A stretch of DNA of 64,000 bases from AC-32 sp963821495. Lineage in GTDB: Bacteria; Actinomycetota; Thermoleophilia; Gaiellales; Gaiellaceae. Location of the stretch: assembly GCA_963821495.1 (NCBI GenBank), contig CAWGEA010000003.1, positions 248,001 to 312,000 of the forward strand, in the 5' to 3' direction. Below, one piece after another: positions 31,474 through 40,246 of this stretch. The position numbers and the translations under genes were made by a program. The notes under the pieces were generated by a model. It was not told the DNA's origin. It saw only the letters and a program-made list of their open reading frames with translations, and did no database searches. Numbering within the stretch: the first letter of the stretch is position 1; each line of letters starts with the position of its first letter.

Positions 31474-31907
31474 GACTTCGTCTTCTCCAGCAACCGCACC
31501 TCGGCGATCTCCATCGAGCCGTCGATCGCCTTCGCCATGTCGTAGACGGTCAGCGCGGCGACCGAGGCCGCGACGAGCGCCTCCATCTCGACACCGGTCT
31601 GCGCCGTCGTCTCGGCCGACGCGATGATCTCGACCACCTCGCCGACCTGGATCTCGACCGCAACGTGCGTCAGCGGCAGCGGGTGGCAGAGCGGGATCAG
31701 CTCGCTCGTCCGCTTGGCGGCCATGATCCCCGCGAGCTTCGCCGTCGTAAGCGCGTCTCCCTTCGGCAGCGAGCCGAGCCGCGAAGCCGTCTCCGGCGCC
31801 ACCCGCAGCACCGCCCGCGCGACCGCGCGCCGGCGCGACAAGGGCTTGCCGCCGACGTCGACCATCCGGACCTCGCCGGCCTCGTCCACGTGCGAGAGCT
31901 CGCTCAC
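31470..31907 (-). CDS. moaC: Cyclic pyranopterin monophosphate synthase MoaC
   Basis: This 145-residue protein matches MoaC from LSHVDEAGEVRMVDVGGKP through the catalytic KGDALTTAKLAGIMAAKRTSELIPLCHPLPLTHV and the Lys in VYDMAKAIDGSMEI. It is slightly shorter than usual (about 155-160) at the ends but has all active-site residues. It converts the MoaA product to cPMP in the first phase of molybdenum cofactor synthesis. MoaA is not in the window. The GTG at 31907 overlaps the dehydrogenase stop. Confidence 0.95.
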   Translation of the reverse strand: MSELSHVDEAGEVRMVDVGGKPLSRRRAVARAVLRVAPETASRLGSLPKGDALTTAKLAGIMAAKRTSELIPLCHPLPLTHVAVEIQVGEVVEIIASAETTAQTGVEMEALVAASVAALTVYDMAKAIDGSMEIAEVRLLEKTKS

Positions 31908-33490
31908 GACCCGGAAAGGTACCGCCGCCCGAGCCGCCAGAGCCCGCGCCGGTGTGCCCACGCGCTCGCCAGCTTCCGCGGTAGGCCCTCGCCGTAGAGC
32001 AGCTCCGCCACGCCCGCGACCCCGTCGAGCACGCCGCTGTCGTAGGGGTACCACCACGGCACCGGGACGCGCCCGCGGTCGAGGTCGGCGTACTTCACGC
32101 GCGAGAGCTCGTAGAGGCCGTGCTTGCCGTGCGTACGGCCGAAGCCGGACTCCTTCGTCCCACCCCACGAAGCCTGGCCGGAGCCGTACGAGTACGCGAC
32201 GTCGTTCGTCCAGACCGAGCCCGCGTCGAGCCGCCGAGCGACCCGCTGGGCCCGCTCGAGGTCGCGCGTCCACACACTGGCGCCGAGCCCGAACGGCGAG
32301 CCGTTCGCGAGCCGCAGAGCCTCGGCCTCGTCGCGGAACGGCTCGACGGTCACGACAGGGCCGAAGATCTCTTCCCCCTCGATTCGCGCTTCCCGCTCGA
32401 CCCCGCTCAGCACCGTCGGCTCGTAGAACCAGCCGGGCAGGTCGGTGTCGGGATGTTTCCCACCTGTCCGCAGCTCGGCGCCACGGTCGACCGCATCCTG
32501 GACGAGCTCCTCGACGTGCGCACGCCGCTCCTCGGCCACCAGCGGGCCGAGCTGGGTGTCGTACTCGTCCCCGCGACCCACTCGCAGCACACGCGTCCGG
32601 CGGACGAGCTCCTCGACGAACGCCTCGTGGAGCGGCTGGGCGACGTAGATCCGCTCGACCGCCGAGCAGACCTGGCCGCAGTTGGAGAACGACCCCCAGA
32701 GCGCGCCCGCGACGGCGCGGTCGAGGTCGGCGTCCTCGAAGACCAGCATCGGATCCTTGCCGCCGAGCTCGAGCGTCACCGGTCGCAGCCGCTCGCCGGC
32801 CGCCGCAGCCACGAGCCGCCCGACCGCGCCCGAACCGGTGAAGACCACCTTCGCGATCCCGGGCGCGCGCACCAGCGCGTCGCCTGTTTCGCCGCGGCCC
32901 TGAACGACCCGGACGAGGCTCTCGGGCGCTCCCGCCTCCCGGAACAGCCGCTCGACCCAGGCCCCAGTCAGCGGTGTCAGCTCCGACGGCTTCACGACGA
33001 CGGCGTTCCCGGCCGCGACCGCGAAGGCCGCCTGCGTCAGCGGAATGCCGAGCGGGAAGTTCCATGGCGAGATCACGCCGATCACGCCGAGCGGCTCGTA
33101 GAGCAGCCAGCCACGCTTGTGTCGCAGGTGCGGCTGCGGGAAGCGCAGGCGCTCCGGCCGCAGCACCTGCGACGCGTTCTCCGCGGCCCAGACGAGATTG
33201 TCGAGCGCGACGAACAGCTCGGCCGTGTACGACTCGACGAGCGGCTTGCCCGTCTCGGCGGTCGCGGTCGCGGCGAGCAGGTCGGCGCGCGCGAGCGCTT
33301 CCTGCGCCACCGCCCCGAGCAGCGCCCGGCGCTCGTCGAACGAGGACTGCGCCCACCGCTCGGCCGCAAGCCGCGCCTCCGTGACGACCTCGGCCACCTC
33401 CTCGGGCGGCGCGACCGGCACCGAGCCGAGCTCCTCCAGCGTCGCCGGGTCGACCGACTTCAATACGCCGGCCTGGGTCTCGCTGGCCAT
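31904..33490 (-). CDS. NAD(P)-dependent aldehyde dehydrogenase
   Basis: This 528-residue protein has the classical ALDH fold with Asn144 in SPWNFPL, Glu241 in LELGGKDP and the catalytic Cys275 in NCGQVCSAVER. The C-terminal extension after KYADLDRG (about 475-528, Arg/Trp-rich) resembles membrane-associated long-chain or benzaldehyde-type dehydrogenases. The substrate is not determinable. The ATG at 33490 has TAGGAT 6 bases upstream. It is followed by moaC and mog with 4-base overlaps. The link to molybdenum cofactor is positional only. Confidence 0.9.
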   Translation of the reverse strand: MASETQAGVLKSVDPATLEELGSVPVAPPEEVAEVVTEARLAAERWAQSSFDERRALLGAVAQEALARADLLAATATAETGKPLVESYTAELFVALDNLVWAAENASQVLRPERLRFPQPHLRHKRGWLLYEPLGVIGVISPWNFPLGIPLTQAAFAVAAGNAVVVKPSELTPLTGAWVERLFREAGAPESLVRVVQGRGETGDALVRAPGIAKVVFTGSGAVGRLVAAAAGERLRPVTLELGGKDPMLVFEDADLDRAVAGALWGSFSNCGQVCSAVERIYVAQPLHEAFVEELVRRTRVLRVGRGDEYDTQLGPLVAEERRAHVEELVQDAVDRGAELRTGGKHPDTDLPGWFYEPTVLSGVEREARIEGEEIFGPVVTVEPFRDEAEALRLANGSPFGLGASVWTRDLERAQRVARRLDAGSVWTNDVAYSYGSGQASWGGTKESGFGRTHGKHGLYELSRVKYADLDRGRVPVPWWYPYDSGVLDGVAGVAELLYGEGLPRKLASAWAHRRGLWRLGRRYLSGS

Positions 33491-33496
33491 TCGAGG

Positions 33497-33502
33497 ATCC
33501 TA
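33497..33502 (-). promoter_or_regulatory. Putative -10 (TAGGAT) of the aldehyde dehydrogenase-moaC-mog unit
   Basis: Spacer to the ATG at 33490 is 6 bases, with no ribosome site. Confidence 0.55.
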
Positions 33503-33522
33503 GACCTGCCGGGATCGGAGCT

Positions 33523-34992
33523 CTAGCCGACGGACGCGCGGCAGCGGTCGAGGTCGGCGAGCTGCGCCTCGATCCACCGCGCCACGTCGTGCTCCCGCAC
33601 GTGCCCCCGGATCGCGCCGAGCCGCTCGTGCCGCTCCGCGGGCGCCATCGTCAGCGCCTCGTGAATCGCCTGCGCCTGGCCGGCCACGTCGAACGGGTTC
33701 ACCGTCAGCGCCCACTCGCCGAGCTCGGCGTGCGCGCCCGCGTTCTCGGAGAGGATCAGCACCCCGTCACGCTCGTTCACGAGCGGTGCCTCCTTCGCGA
33801 CGAGGTTCATGCCGTCGAAGATCGCGTTCACGAAGAGGGCGTCGAACTGCTTGTACGCGGCGACCGAGCCAGCGAAGTCGTCCTCGATCACGAGCTCGAT
33901 CGGCAGCCAGCCGTTCTGCTGGAAGCGGTCGTTCACCCGCCGCGCCTCGCGCTGGATCGCGCCGAGGTACTCGGAGTACTCGGCGATGTCCTGCCGTGAG
34001 GGGTCGAGCAGGGCGAGCATCGCCACCCGCCGGTGCCGCTCGGGGTGCGCCTCGAGGTAGAGCTCGAAGGCGCGGAAGCCGCGCACGATGTTCTTCGACG
34101 GGTCGGTGCGGTCGACGCGGAGCACGAGCTGCTCAGGCCGCCGCTCGACGAGCTCCCGCTCCGCGGCCAGGACCGCCTCGCTCCCGGCGAGGTCGTCGAA
34201 CTCCGCCGCGTCCACCGAGATCGGGTGCACCGTGACGAGGGAGCGGCGGCCCGCGTGGTCGACCACGCCGTCCACGAAGTTCCCCTCCGCGCCGGCGACG
34301 TCGATCGCGGCGCGCATGAAGTTCAGCCGCCACTGGTGTGTGTGGAAACCGACGACGTCGTTGGCGAGCACGCCGTCGTGGATCGCGCGGCGGATGCGAT
34401 CGGGCAGCACGTGCCAGTAGTCGGTCTGCGGCCACGGGATGTGGACGAAGTGCGCGAGCAGCGCGTCGGGCGCACGCTCCCGCACGAGACGCGGCGCGAG
34501 GTAGAGGTGGTAGTCGTGGAAGAAGACCGACGCCTCCGGCTGGGCCTCGAGCTCCTCCAGCACGGCGCCGGCGAAGGCCTCGTTCACGCGCACGTAGCCC
34601 CCGTCCCACGCGTTCTGCAACGCGATGTCCACCGACGGCGTGTACGCGAGCTGCCAGAGGTAGTGCTGCAGGAACCAGAGCATCGGGTTCGCGACGACGT
34701 TGTAGAACCAGTCGTAGGCCGTCTCGTCGTGGGCGACGAGGCGCAGGCGGAACGGCGAGCCGTCGCGTGAGCGCTCCTCCAGGGCCGTGCCGCCACACTC
34801 GGCCGCGACGACCTTGTCCTCCTCGCTCATCGCGCTCGCCACCCAGGTGACGTCGTGGTGCTCGACGAGGCTGCGCAGCGCGGTGACGAGCCCGCCGCCT
34901 CCGCGCCTGGTCGCCCGTTCGCCGCTGGGCCCGCGCCCAAAGGTCACCGGCCCGCGGTTCGAGACGACGATCAGCCTGCGACGATCCGTCAT
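33523..34992 (-). CDS. otsA: Trehalose-6-phosphate synthase (GT20)
   Basis: This 489-residue protein shows the GT20 landmarks RLIVVSNRGPV, RRGGGGLVTALRSL, FFHDYHLYLAP, FVHIPWPQTDYW, LRVDRTDPSKNIVRGF and the NDP-sugar loop DGMNLVAKEAPLVNERDGVLILSENAGAH. It joins UDP- or other NDP-glucose and glucose-6-phosphate. No trehalose phosphatase (OtsB) is adjacent; instead a TreT-like gene lies just upstream with a 40-base gap. I chose the ATG at 34992 (MTDRRRLIVVSNRG) over a GTG at 35004. TAGGGT precedes it by 12 bases. Confidence 0.92.
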   Translation of the reverse strand: MTDRRRLIVVSNRGPVTFGRGPSGERATRRGGGGLVTALRSLVEHHDVTWVASAMSEEDKVVAAECGGTALEERSRDGSPFRLRLVAHDETAYDWFYNVVANPMLWFLQHYLWQLAYTPSVDIALQNAWDGGYVRVNEAFAGAVLEELEAQPEASVFFHDYHLYLAPRLVRERAPDALLAHFVHIPWPQTDYWHVLPDRIRRAIHDGVLANDVVGFHTHQWRLNFMRAAIDVAGAEGNFVDGVVDHAGRRSLVTVHPISVDAAEFDDLAGSEAVLAAERELVERRPEQLVLRVDRTDPSKNIVRGFRAFELYLEAHPERHRRVAMLALLDPSRQDIAEYSEYLGAIQREARRVNDRFQQNGWLPIELVIEDDFAGSVAAYKQFDALFVNAIFDGMNLVAKEAPLVNERDGVLILSENAGAHAELGEWALTVNPFDVAGQAQAIHEALTMAPAERHERLGAIRGHVREHDVARWIEAQLADLDRCRASVG

Positions 34993-35032
34993 GCCCGGGG
35001 TCACACCCTACCCGCGACCCGGAGCCGAGCCG

Positions 35033-36319
35033 CTACGACGCCGCGGCCGCCGCGGTCACCTCGGCCCCCGCGGTGTCGTTCCCGTCGAGCTTGTTCAGCA
35101 ACACGAGCCAGTCGCGCAACAGACGCGGCATGAGGAAGTTCCGGCGCACGAACTCCTTGCCGCGCAGGGCGCGCTGCCGCGCGGCGACCGGGTCGTCGAG
35201 GATCTCGACACAGGCGCGCGCACACTCCTCGGGGGAATACGGATCGACGAGCCAGCCGGTCTCGCCGTCCTGGATCTGGGCGACGATTCCGCCGACCCGG
35301 CTGGCCACCATCGGCCGCGTCTTCCAGAGCGCCTCCGTCACGGTGAGCCCGAAGCCCTCCTTGGTCGACTTCTGGATCGCCGCGGCCGAGTGCACCTGGA
35401 AGGCGTTCACCTCGACGGAGCCGATGTTGTTCAGGTTCGAGAGGATGTAGACGTCCGGGTCGCCGGCCGCGTAGGTGACGGTGCGGTTGTAGTAGTCCCA
35501 GCCCTCGGGGTCGTCGTGCGCCATCGAGCCGACGAGCGCGAGCTGCACGTCCGGGTGCTCCGCCTTCACCGAGCGGTAGGCGTCGATCACGCCGAGCGGA
35601 TCCTTCCACGGGTCGAAGCGCGAGACCTGCGTCAGCAGCGGCCGCTCCACGTCGATCCCGAACTGGTCGACGATGTAGGCCGCGTCCTCCGGCGAGAGCG
35701 CCATGTTCTTCGGGGTCAACGGGTCGATCGCGGGCGGCCAGATGTACGCCGGCGGGATCTCGGCGCCGCGGGGCACGTACTCCTGCATGTGGAAGATCGC
35801 CGCGTCGTAGCGGGCCAACCACGGCCGCAGGAACTCCAGCACCTCGCGGTTCGGCTGCGAGAGGTCGATGTGGCAGCGCCAGATCCAGCGTGCACGAGTG
35901 TCCGGGAAGTGCTCGATCAGCCCCGCCGGCTGGGGATCGTGGACGAGCACGAAGTCGTAGTCGTCCGTGAACCGCTCGGCGTTCAGCACCTGGAACTGGC
36001 GGTAAACCTCCTGCTGGGTCTGCGTCAGGCCGACCGGGTCGCCCTGGAGTGCATTGTGGATCGTCTTCGTCGCCGCGAAGAACTCCTCCGCGCCGGCGAT
36101 GATCTGCCACTCGGCGTCGAGCCCTGCGTCCTTCATCAGCGGCACGAGCGCGTAGTTGATCTCCGCCACGCCGCCGCCGAAGGCCGTCGCCGAGAGATGC
36201 ACGAGCCGCTTGCCGCGCAGCGGCTCGGCGAGCCGGCGGATCTCCTCCATCAGCCCACGCGTGGCGATGGTCGCGTAGTCCGCGAGCGACTTCTGGCCGA
36301 CGTTGACGAGCTGCAGCAT
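35033..36319 (-). CDS. treT: TreT-like trehalose glycosyltransferring synthase (GT4)
   Basis: This 428-residue GT-B protein resembles TreT and Pyrococcus/Thermoproteus trehalose synthases. Matching motifs are HLSATAFGGGVAEINYALVPLM, FVLVHDPQPAGLI, WRCHIDLSQPN, FPAIDPL-like WPPAIDPLTPKN, QVSRFDPWKDPLGVIDAY and the sugar-nucleotide motif KSTKEGFGLTVTEALWKTRPMVAS. TreT makes trehalose from NDP-glucose and glucose in one step. The ATG at 36319 has a TATTCT 12 bases upstream. With otsA downstream, two routes to trehalose lie side by side. Confidence 0.88.
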   Translation of the reverse strand: MLQLVNVGQKSLADYATIATRGLMEEIRRLAEPLRGKRLVHLSATAFGGGVAEINYALVPLMKDAGLDAEWQIIAGAEEFFAATKTIHNALQGDPVGLTQTQQEVYRQFQVLNAERFTDDYDFVLVHDPQPAGLIEHFPDTRARWIWRCHIDLSQPNREVLEFLRPWLARYDAAIFHMQEYVPRGAEIPPAYIWPPAIDPLTPKNMALSPEDAAYIVDQFGIDVERPLLTQVSRFDPWKDPLGVIDAYRSVKAEHPDVQLALVGSMAHDDPEGWDYYNRTVTYAAGDPDVYILSNLNNIGSVEVNAFQVHSAAAIQKSTKEGFGLTVTEALWKTRPMVASRVGGIVAQIQDGETGWLVDPYSPEECARACVEILDDPVAARQRALRGKEFVRRNFLMPRLLRDWLVLLNKLDGNDTAGAEVTAAAAAS

Positions 36320-36356
36320 CAGCGGCCGCCGAGAATACCCGTCGGTCTTGTCGGCT

Positions 36357-36782
36357 TCAGTCCGAGAGAAGCTTCACGAAGCGCAGGCGCGCGCCGCCGC
36401 CCTCGCGTTCGGCGATCTCGACCTCGTCGGTCAACGCGCGGATGATCGCGATCCCGAGACCGCCCTCCTCGAGCTCGTCGGCCCCCTCCCGACCCCGACC
36501 CGGGTCGAAGCCGGTGCCCGCGTCGCCGACCTCGACGGCCAGGCTGTCGCTGCGCAGCTCGTAGACGATGTCGACGTTGCCGTTGCCGTTGCCGTAGGCG
36601 TGCTTGACCGAGTTGGTGCACGCTTCGGTCAGCGCCAGCTTGAGGTCGTGCAGGGTCTCGTCGGAGAGCGGGTGCACACCCGCGATCGCCGTCAGCGCCA
36701 GCCTGCCAAGGGTGATGTACTCCGGCCGGGCAGGAATGGTGAGACGGACAGAACGGCCCTCTTCGGTCATCACACTGGTCAT
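36357..36782 (-). CDS. RsbW/SpoIIAB-like anti-sigma serine kinase
   Basis: This 141-residue HATPase_c protein has the N-box EACTNSVKHAYGNGNGN, the G1 box VEVGDAGTGFDP and the G2 box EGGLGIAIIRALTDEVEI. It binds ATP and probably controls a sigma factor or anti-sigma antagonist by phosphorylation. A short Gly-Asn repeat follows the N-box, encoded by GTTGCC repeats near 36573-36598. No STAS partner or sigma factor is adjacent. The start is the ATG at 36782 or the one at 36770. Confidence 0.88.
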   Translation of the reverse strand: MTSVMTEEGRSVRLTIPARPEYITLGRLALTAIAGVHPLSDETLHDLKLALTEACTNSVKHAYGNGNGNVDIVYELRSDSLAVEVGDAGTGFDPGRGREGADELEEGGLGIAIIRALTDEVEIAEREGGGARLRFVKLLSD

Positions 36783-36852
36783 TCCCCGTGCGAAGCGGCG
36801 CCTAACCAGGAGGATTCGACGTGCCTGCCGTAGAAGGTCACGGGTTCGGATC

Positions 36853-38058
36853 CTAGTGGGTCTCTGGGCGCTCGCTCAGACGGAGTGGGAGCTCGAGCCG
36901 CGAGCGTCCGCGCTCGACCGCGAAGCGGACGGTCTGGCCGGGGCTCATGCTCGTGACAATTCGCGCAATGTCCTCGGAGCCGGTCACCGGCCGGCCGCCG
37001 ATCGCCACGATCACGTCGCCGCTGCGAGGGAAGTCGACCCCGAAGGCGCTGGCCGTCTGGCGGCCGGGGCGCAACCCCGCCCGCGCGGCCGGGCTTCCGG
37101 CCACGATGTTCGTCACGACCGCGCCGCGCTGCACCGCGTAGCCGAAGCGTCGGGCGAGAGCGGGTGTCAGGTCGGTCGTCTCGACGCCGACGAACGCGTA
37201 CGAGACCGAGCCGTTCGCGATCAACTGCTGCATCGAGCGCTTCGCGGAGTTGATCGCGACCGCAAAGCCGACGCCCTCCGCCTGGCCGCTCGCGCTGCGA
37301 ATCTGCGCGTTGATCCCGATCACGCGACCCCGCGCGTCGAAGAGCGGGCCGCCCGAGTTGCCGTGGTTGATCGGCGCGTCCGTCTGGATCGCGTCGACCA
37401 GATTGAAGTTCGACGTCAGCGACTCGACCGACCGGTGCACCGCCGAGACGACCCCCACGGCGAGGGAGTTCTCGTTCCCGAACGGGCTGCCGATCGCAGC
37501 CACCGGCTCGCCGACGACGACCGCCGCCGAGTTGCCGAGCGGCACCGGTGCGAGCGCGTGCGCGGAGGGGTCGACCTTGATCAGCCCGACGTCGTCGAAG
37601 ACGTCCCAACCGACGACCTTGGCCTCCGCTCGGTCGCGATCCTGGAACTCGACGAAGACCTGGTCGGCGGGCCTCGGGACGGCGGTGTCTCCGGCGGTGG
37701 TGATCACGTGCGAGTTCGTGAGGATGTAGCCCTGCGGCGAAACGACGAAGCCGGAGCCCTGCGCGCGCTGCGCGGCCTCGGGATCCTTGCCGTACACAGC
37801 GACGATCGTCACGACGCCGGGCGAGCGGTGCGCGTAGATCGAGCTCGGGCTGAAGCCGTTGCCGGCGAGCGGCCTCGCGCCGGGGCCGACCGCGGCGGTG
37901 GCGGCCGTACCGGCCGCCGGCTCAGCCGGGGCGGCGCGGAAGACGGTCGTGGTCGAGCTCGAGTCCGTCCAGCCCGTCAGGTGGCCGACGGCGAGCGCGA
38001 CCGCGCCGCCGAGAACGGCGCACGCGACGGCAACGGCTGCAACGGGCGCGGCACGCAC
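36853..38058 (-). CDS. HtrA/DegP-type membrane-anchored serine protease with PDZ domain
   Basis: This 401-residue protein has an N-terminal anchor helix (about 5-27), a Thr/Ala/Pro linker, a trypsin-like domain with His117 (TNSHVI), Asp156 (DDVGLI) and Ser235 (GNSGGPL), and one PDZ domain (about 310-395). It would degrade or fold proteins outside the membrane. An open frame extends to 38139, but the GTG at 38058 gives a normal anchor, and TACAGT lies 9 bases before it. It lies downstream of a PhoR/PhoB-type pair, a common arrangement for envelope stress control. Confidence 0.9.
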   Translation of the reverse strand: MRAAPVAAVAVACAVLGGAVALAVGHLTGWTDSSSTTTVFRAAPAEPAAGTAATAAVGPGARPLAGNGFSPSSIYAHRSPGVVTIVAVYGKDPEAAQRAQGSGFVVSPQGYILTNSHVITTAGDTAVPRPADQVFVEFQDRDRAEAKVVGWDVFDDVGLIKVDPSAHALAPVPLGNSAAVVVGEPVAAIGSPFGNENSLAVGVVSAVHRSVESLTSNFNLVDAIQTDAPINHGNSGGPLFDARGRVIGINAQIRSASGQAEGVGFAVAINSAKRSMQQLIANGSVSYAFVGVETTDLTPALARRFGYAVQRGAVVTNIVAGSPAARAGLRPGRQTASAFGVDFPRSGDVIVAIGGRPVTGSEDIARIVTSMSPGQTVRFAVERGRSRLELPLRLSERPETH

Positions 38059-38067
38059 GGCTGTCGC

Positions 38068-38073
38068 ACTGTA
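38068..38073 (-). promoter_or_regulatory. Putative -10 (TACAGT) of the HtrA-like gene
   Basis: Spacer to the GTG at 38058 is 9 bases; this would place the transcript start one to two bases before the codon. Confidence 0.45.
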
Positions 38074-38098
38074 GCTGCGGATTCCTGGCCCACCGTTT

Positions 38099-39505
38099 TC
38101 ACGGCAAAACGGCTTGCCGGGCCACGGACACCGGGGCAAGCGGCAGCACGAGCGAAAAGACCGTCCGGCCGGGCCCGGACTCGATCTCGATGGCGCCGTC
38201 CATCAACTCGGCGAGCTCTTTCGCGATCGCCAGGCCGAGGCCGCTGCCCGACGCACGCGCACCGTCGAGGCGGAAGAACCGCTCGAAGAGCTGCTCTTGC
38301 TGCTCGGCCGGAATCCCGGCGCCGGCGTCCTCGACCTCGAGCACAGCGGCCTCGTTGCGATGCAGCGCGCGGATGTCCACAGCGGTCCCCGGCGGCGTGT
38401 GCAGGAGCGCGTTCTCGACCAGGATCCGGCCGAGCTGGAGCACCCGCAGCTCGTCGGCGTCCGCGACCACGTCACCGTCGAGGCTCCTGGTCAGGGCGTG
38501 ATCCGTCGAGCCCGCGAGCGGGCCGAACTCCTCGACGAGGTCGCGCGCGAGCGTTCCCAGGTCGACGGGCTCGCGCTCGACGGTGAGGCGCCCGGCGTCG
38601 AGGCGCGTCAGGTCGAGCAGGTCGGAGGCGAGCTTCGTCAGGCGGTCGACCTGCTCGCGCATCGAGCCGAGGAACTCGCGCCTCGTCTCCTCGTCGAGCT
38701 CCTCGTCGTCGAGCAGCTCGAGGAAGCCGCCGAGCGAGAAGAGCGGGGTGCGCAGCTCGTGCGACGCATTGGCCACGAAGGCGCGCCGCGCATCGTCGAG
38801 GTGCGCCAGCCGCACGCGCATGCGCTCGAAAGCCGCAGCGAGGGCCGCCAGCTCGTCCCCACGGGTATCCAACACTGGCTCGTCGAAGCGGCCGCCCGCG
38901 ATCCGGTCGGCCGCGCGCTCGAGCCTGTGGATCCGCGCAGCGAACATCCGCGCACCGACGTAGCCGAGCAGGAGCGCGATCGCCAGCGCGACGCCCGCCG
39001 CGAGCAGTAGCCGATGCTGCACCAGCTCTACGGCACCGAAGCGGTTCTGCACCGAGTCGCGGAGCACGAGGATGTAGGCACCGCCGAGGATCGGCACCGC
39101 CGCCTCGGCGTAGTGCTCGCCGGCCTCCTCCACCGTGCCGTGCTGCGGTCGCCCGTTGCGCACCGCCCGTAGCACGACCGGGTCGTCCTGGACGTCATTG
39201 GACGACTGGCCCCCGCGTGAGTCCTGCAACACCAGCGGAGTGCCGGCCTCCGGCCGCAGGAGCAGCACGCGAGTCCCGGTCTCGTCCGCCCACGCGGCGA
39301 CCACGTCGGAGTCGAAGACGACGTCCGCGTGCGCCTCGCGCTGGAGCCGCGCCGCGCTCTCCTCGAGCTGCGTGATTCGCGCCGACACGAGCCTGCTCCG
39401 GAGCGAGGGAACGACGGTCAGGTAGACGATCCCGAGCGCGATCGCCACCACGAGCAGCAGCGCGAGGCTCAGCTGCGCACCGACACTCCGGAAGAAGCGG
39501 CTCAC
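38099..39505 (-). CDS. Membrane sensor histidine kinase
   Basis: This 468-residue protein has two membrane helices (about 10-33 and 162-187) flanking an extracytoplasmic sensor of about 125 residues. HAMP, HisKA (FVANASHELRTPLFSLGGFLELL) and HATPase (N-box QLGRILVENALLHTPPG, G1 EDAGAGIP, F-box LFERFFRLD, G2 GSGLGLAIAKEL) follow. The sensor has no recognised domain. It overlaps the regulator gene by 4 bases (ATGA), so the two form a classical two-component operon. The signal is unknown. Confidence 0.93.
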   Translation of the reverse strand: MSRFFRSVGAQLSLALLLVVAIALGIVYLTVVPSLRSRLVSARITQLEESAARLQREAHADVVFDSDVVAAWADETGTRVLLLRPEAGTPLVLQDSRGGQSSNDVQDDPVVLRAVRNGRPQHGTVEEAGEHYAEAAVPILGGAYILVLRDSVQNRFGAVELVQHRLLLAAGVALAIALLLGYVGARMFAARIHRLERAADRIAGGRFDEPVLDTRGDELAALAAAFERMRVRLAHLDDARRAFVANASHELRTPLFSLGGFLELLDDEELDEETRREFLGSMREQVDRLTKLASDLLDLTRLDAGRLTVEREPVDLGTLARDLVEEFGPLAGSTDHALTRSLDGDVVADADELRVLQLGRILVENALLHTPPGTAVDIRALHRNEAAVLEVEDAGAGIPAEQQEQLFERFFRLDGARASGSGLGLAIAKELAELMDGAIEIESGPGRTVFSLVLPLAPVSVARQAVLP

Positions 39506-40197
39506 GGCCGGAAGCGGTAGCCGACGCCCCGTACGGTGAGAATGAACTCGGGCTCGCCCGGGTCGCGTTCGAGCTTCTCGCGCAGGTGACGGACGTGCAC
39601 GTCGATCGTTCGAGGCTCGCGGTAGTCCGAGCCGCCCCAGAGCGCCTGCAGCAGCAGCTCGCGCGTGAACACCCGCCCCGGGCTCGCAGCCATGGTCCGG
39701 AGCAGCTCGAACTCGACGTAGGTGAGCTGCACCGGCCGGCCCGAGACCTCCACGTCACGCCGGCCGACGTCGATGCGCAGCCCGTCGCGCTCGATCGTCT
39801 CCTCCTCCGCTCGCACGGCCGCCGGAATCGCCGCGCGGCGCAGGAGGGCACGCACGCGGCTGCGAAACTCGCGAATCGAGAACGGCTTGGTGATGTAGTC
39901 GTCCGCGCCGAGCTCGAGCCCGAGCACCTTGTCGAGCTCGTCGTCGCGGGCCGTCAGCATGATGATCGGCACGGTGCTGGAGGCACGAAGCCGCTTGCAG
40001 ACCTCGAGCCCGTCCAGCTTGGGCAGCATCACGTCGAGGACGACGAGGTCGAACCGTTCCTCGGCAAAGCGCGCCAGCGCCTCTTCTCCGTCGCGCGCCT
40101 GCACCACGCGGAACCCGTCGCGTTCGAGCGGATAGGCGAGGAGCTTCTGAACCGCGTCCTCGTCGTCGACAAGCAGGATGGTGGAGGAGTCAGGCAT
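39502..40197 (-). CDS. OmpR/PhoB-family response regulator
   Basis: This 231-residue protein has a receiver domain (ILLVDDEDA, phosphoacceptor Asp in VVLDVMLPKLDG, Thr in MLTARDD, Lys in YITKPF) and a winged-helix output domain (about 130-230: VQLTYVEFELLRTMAASPGRVFTRELLLQALWG, RTIDVHVRHLREKLE, VRGVGYRF). It is the partner of the kinase that follows. A TATAGT lies 35 bases upstream, overlapping the hexamer of the divergent M28-like gene, so this gene probably has a short leader. Confidence 0.95.
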   Translation of the reverse strand: MPDSSTILLVDDEDAVQKLLAYPLERDGFRVVQARDGEEALARFAEERFDLVVLDVMLPKLDGLEVCKRLRASSTVPIIMLTARDDELDKVLGLELGADDYITKPFSIREFRSRVRALLRRAAIPAAVRAEEETIERDGLRIDVGRRDVEVSGRPVQLTYVEFELLRTMAASPGRVFTRELLLQALWGGSDYREPRTIDVHVRHLREKLERDPGEPEFILTVRGVGYRFRP

Positions 40198-40232
40198 CGC
40201 AGCGCCTGCCGGCGCACGTGGTTCTGCGACCT

Positions 40233-40238
40233 ACTATA
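40233..40238 (-). promoter_or_regulatory. Putative -10 (TATAGT) of the two-component operon
   Basis: A near-consensus hexamer 35 bases before the ATG at 40197. It shares four bases with the TATAGC of the divergent gene. Confidence 0.45.
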
Positions 40239-40240
40239 GC
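40235..40240 (+). promoter_or_regulatory. Putative -10 (TATAGC) of the M28-like gene
   Basis: Spacer to the ATG at 40247 is 6 bases. The last base departs from TANNNT. Confidence 0.4.
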
Positions 40241-40246
40241 CGCGGT

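Noticed and set aside
36573..36598. GTTGCC microsatellite as a phase-variation switch in the RsbW-like gene
   Set aside because: The unit is six bases, so copy-number changes would keep the frame and only alter a Gly-Asn run; copy number is low.
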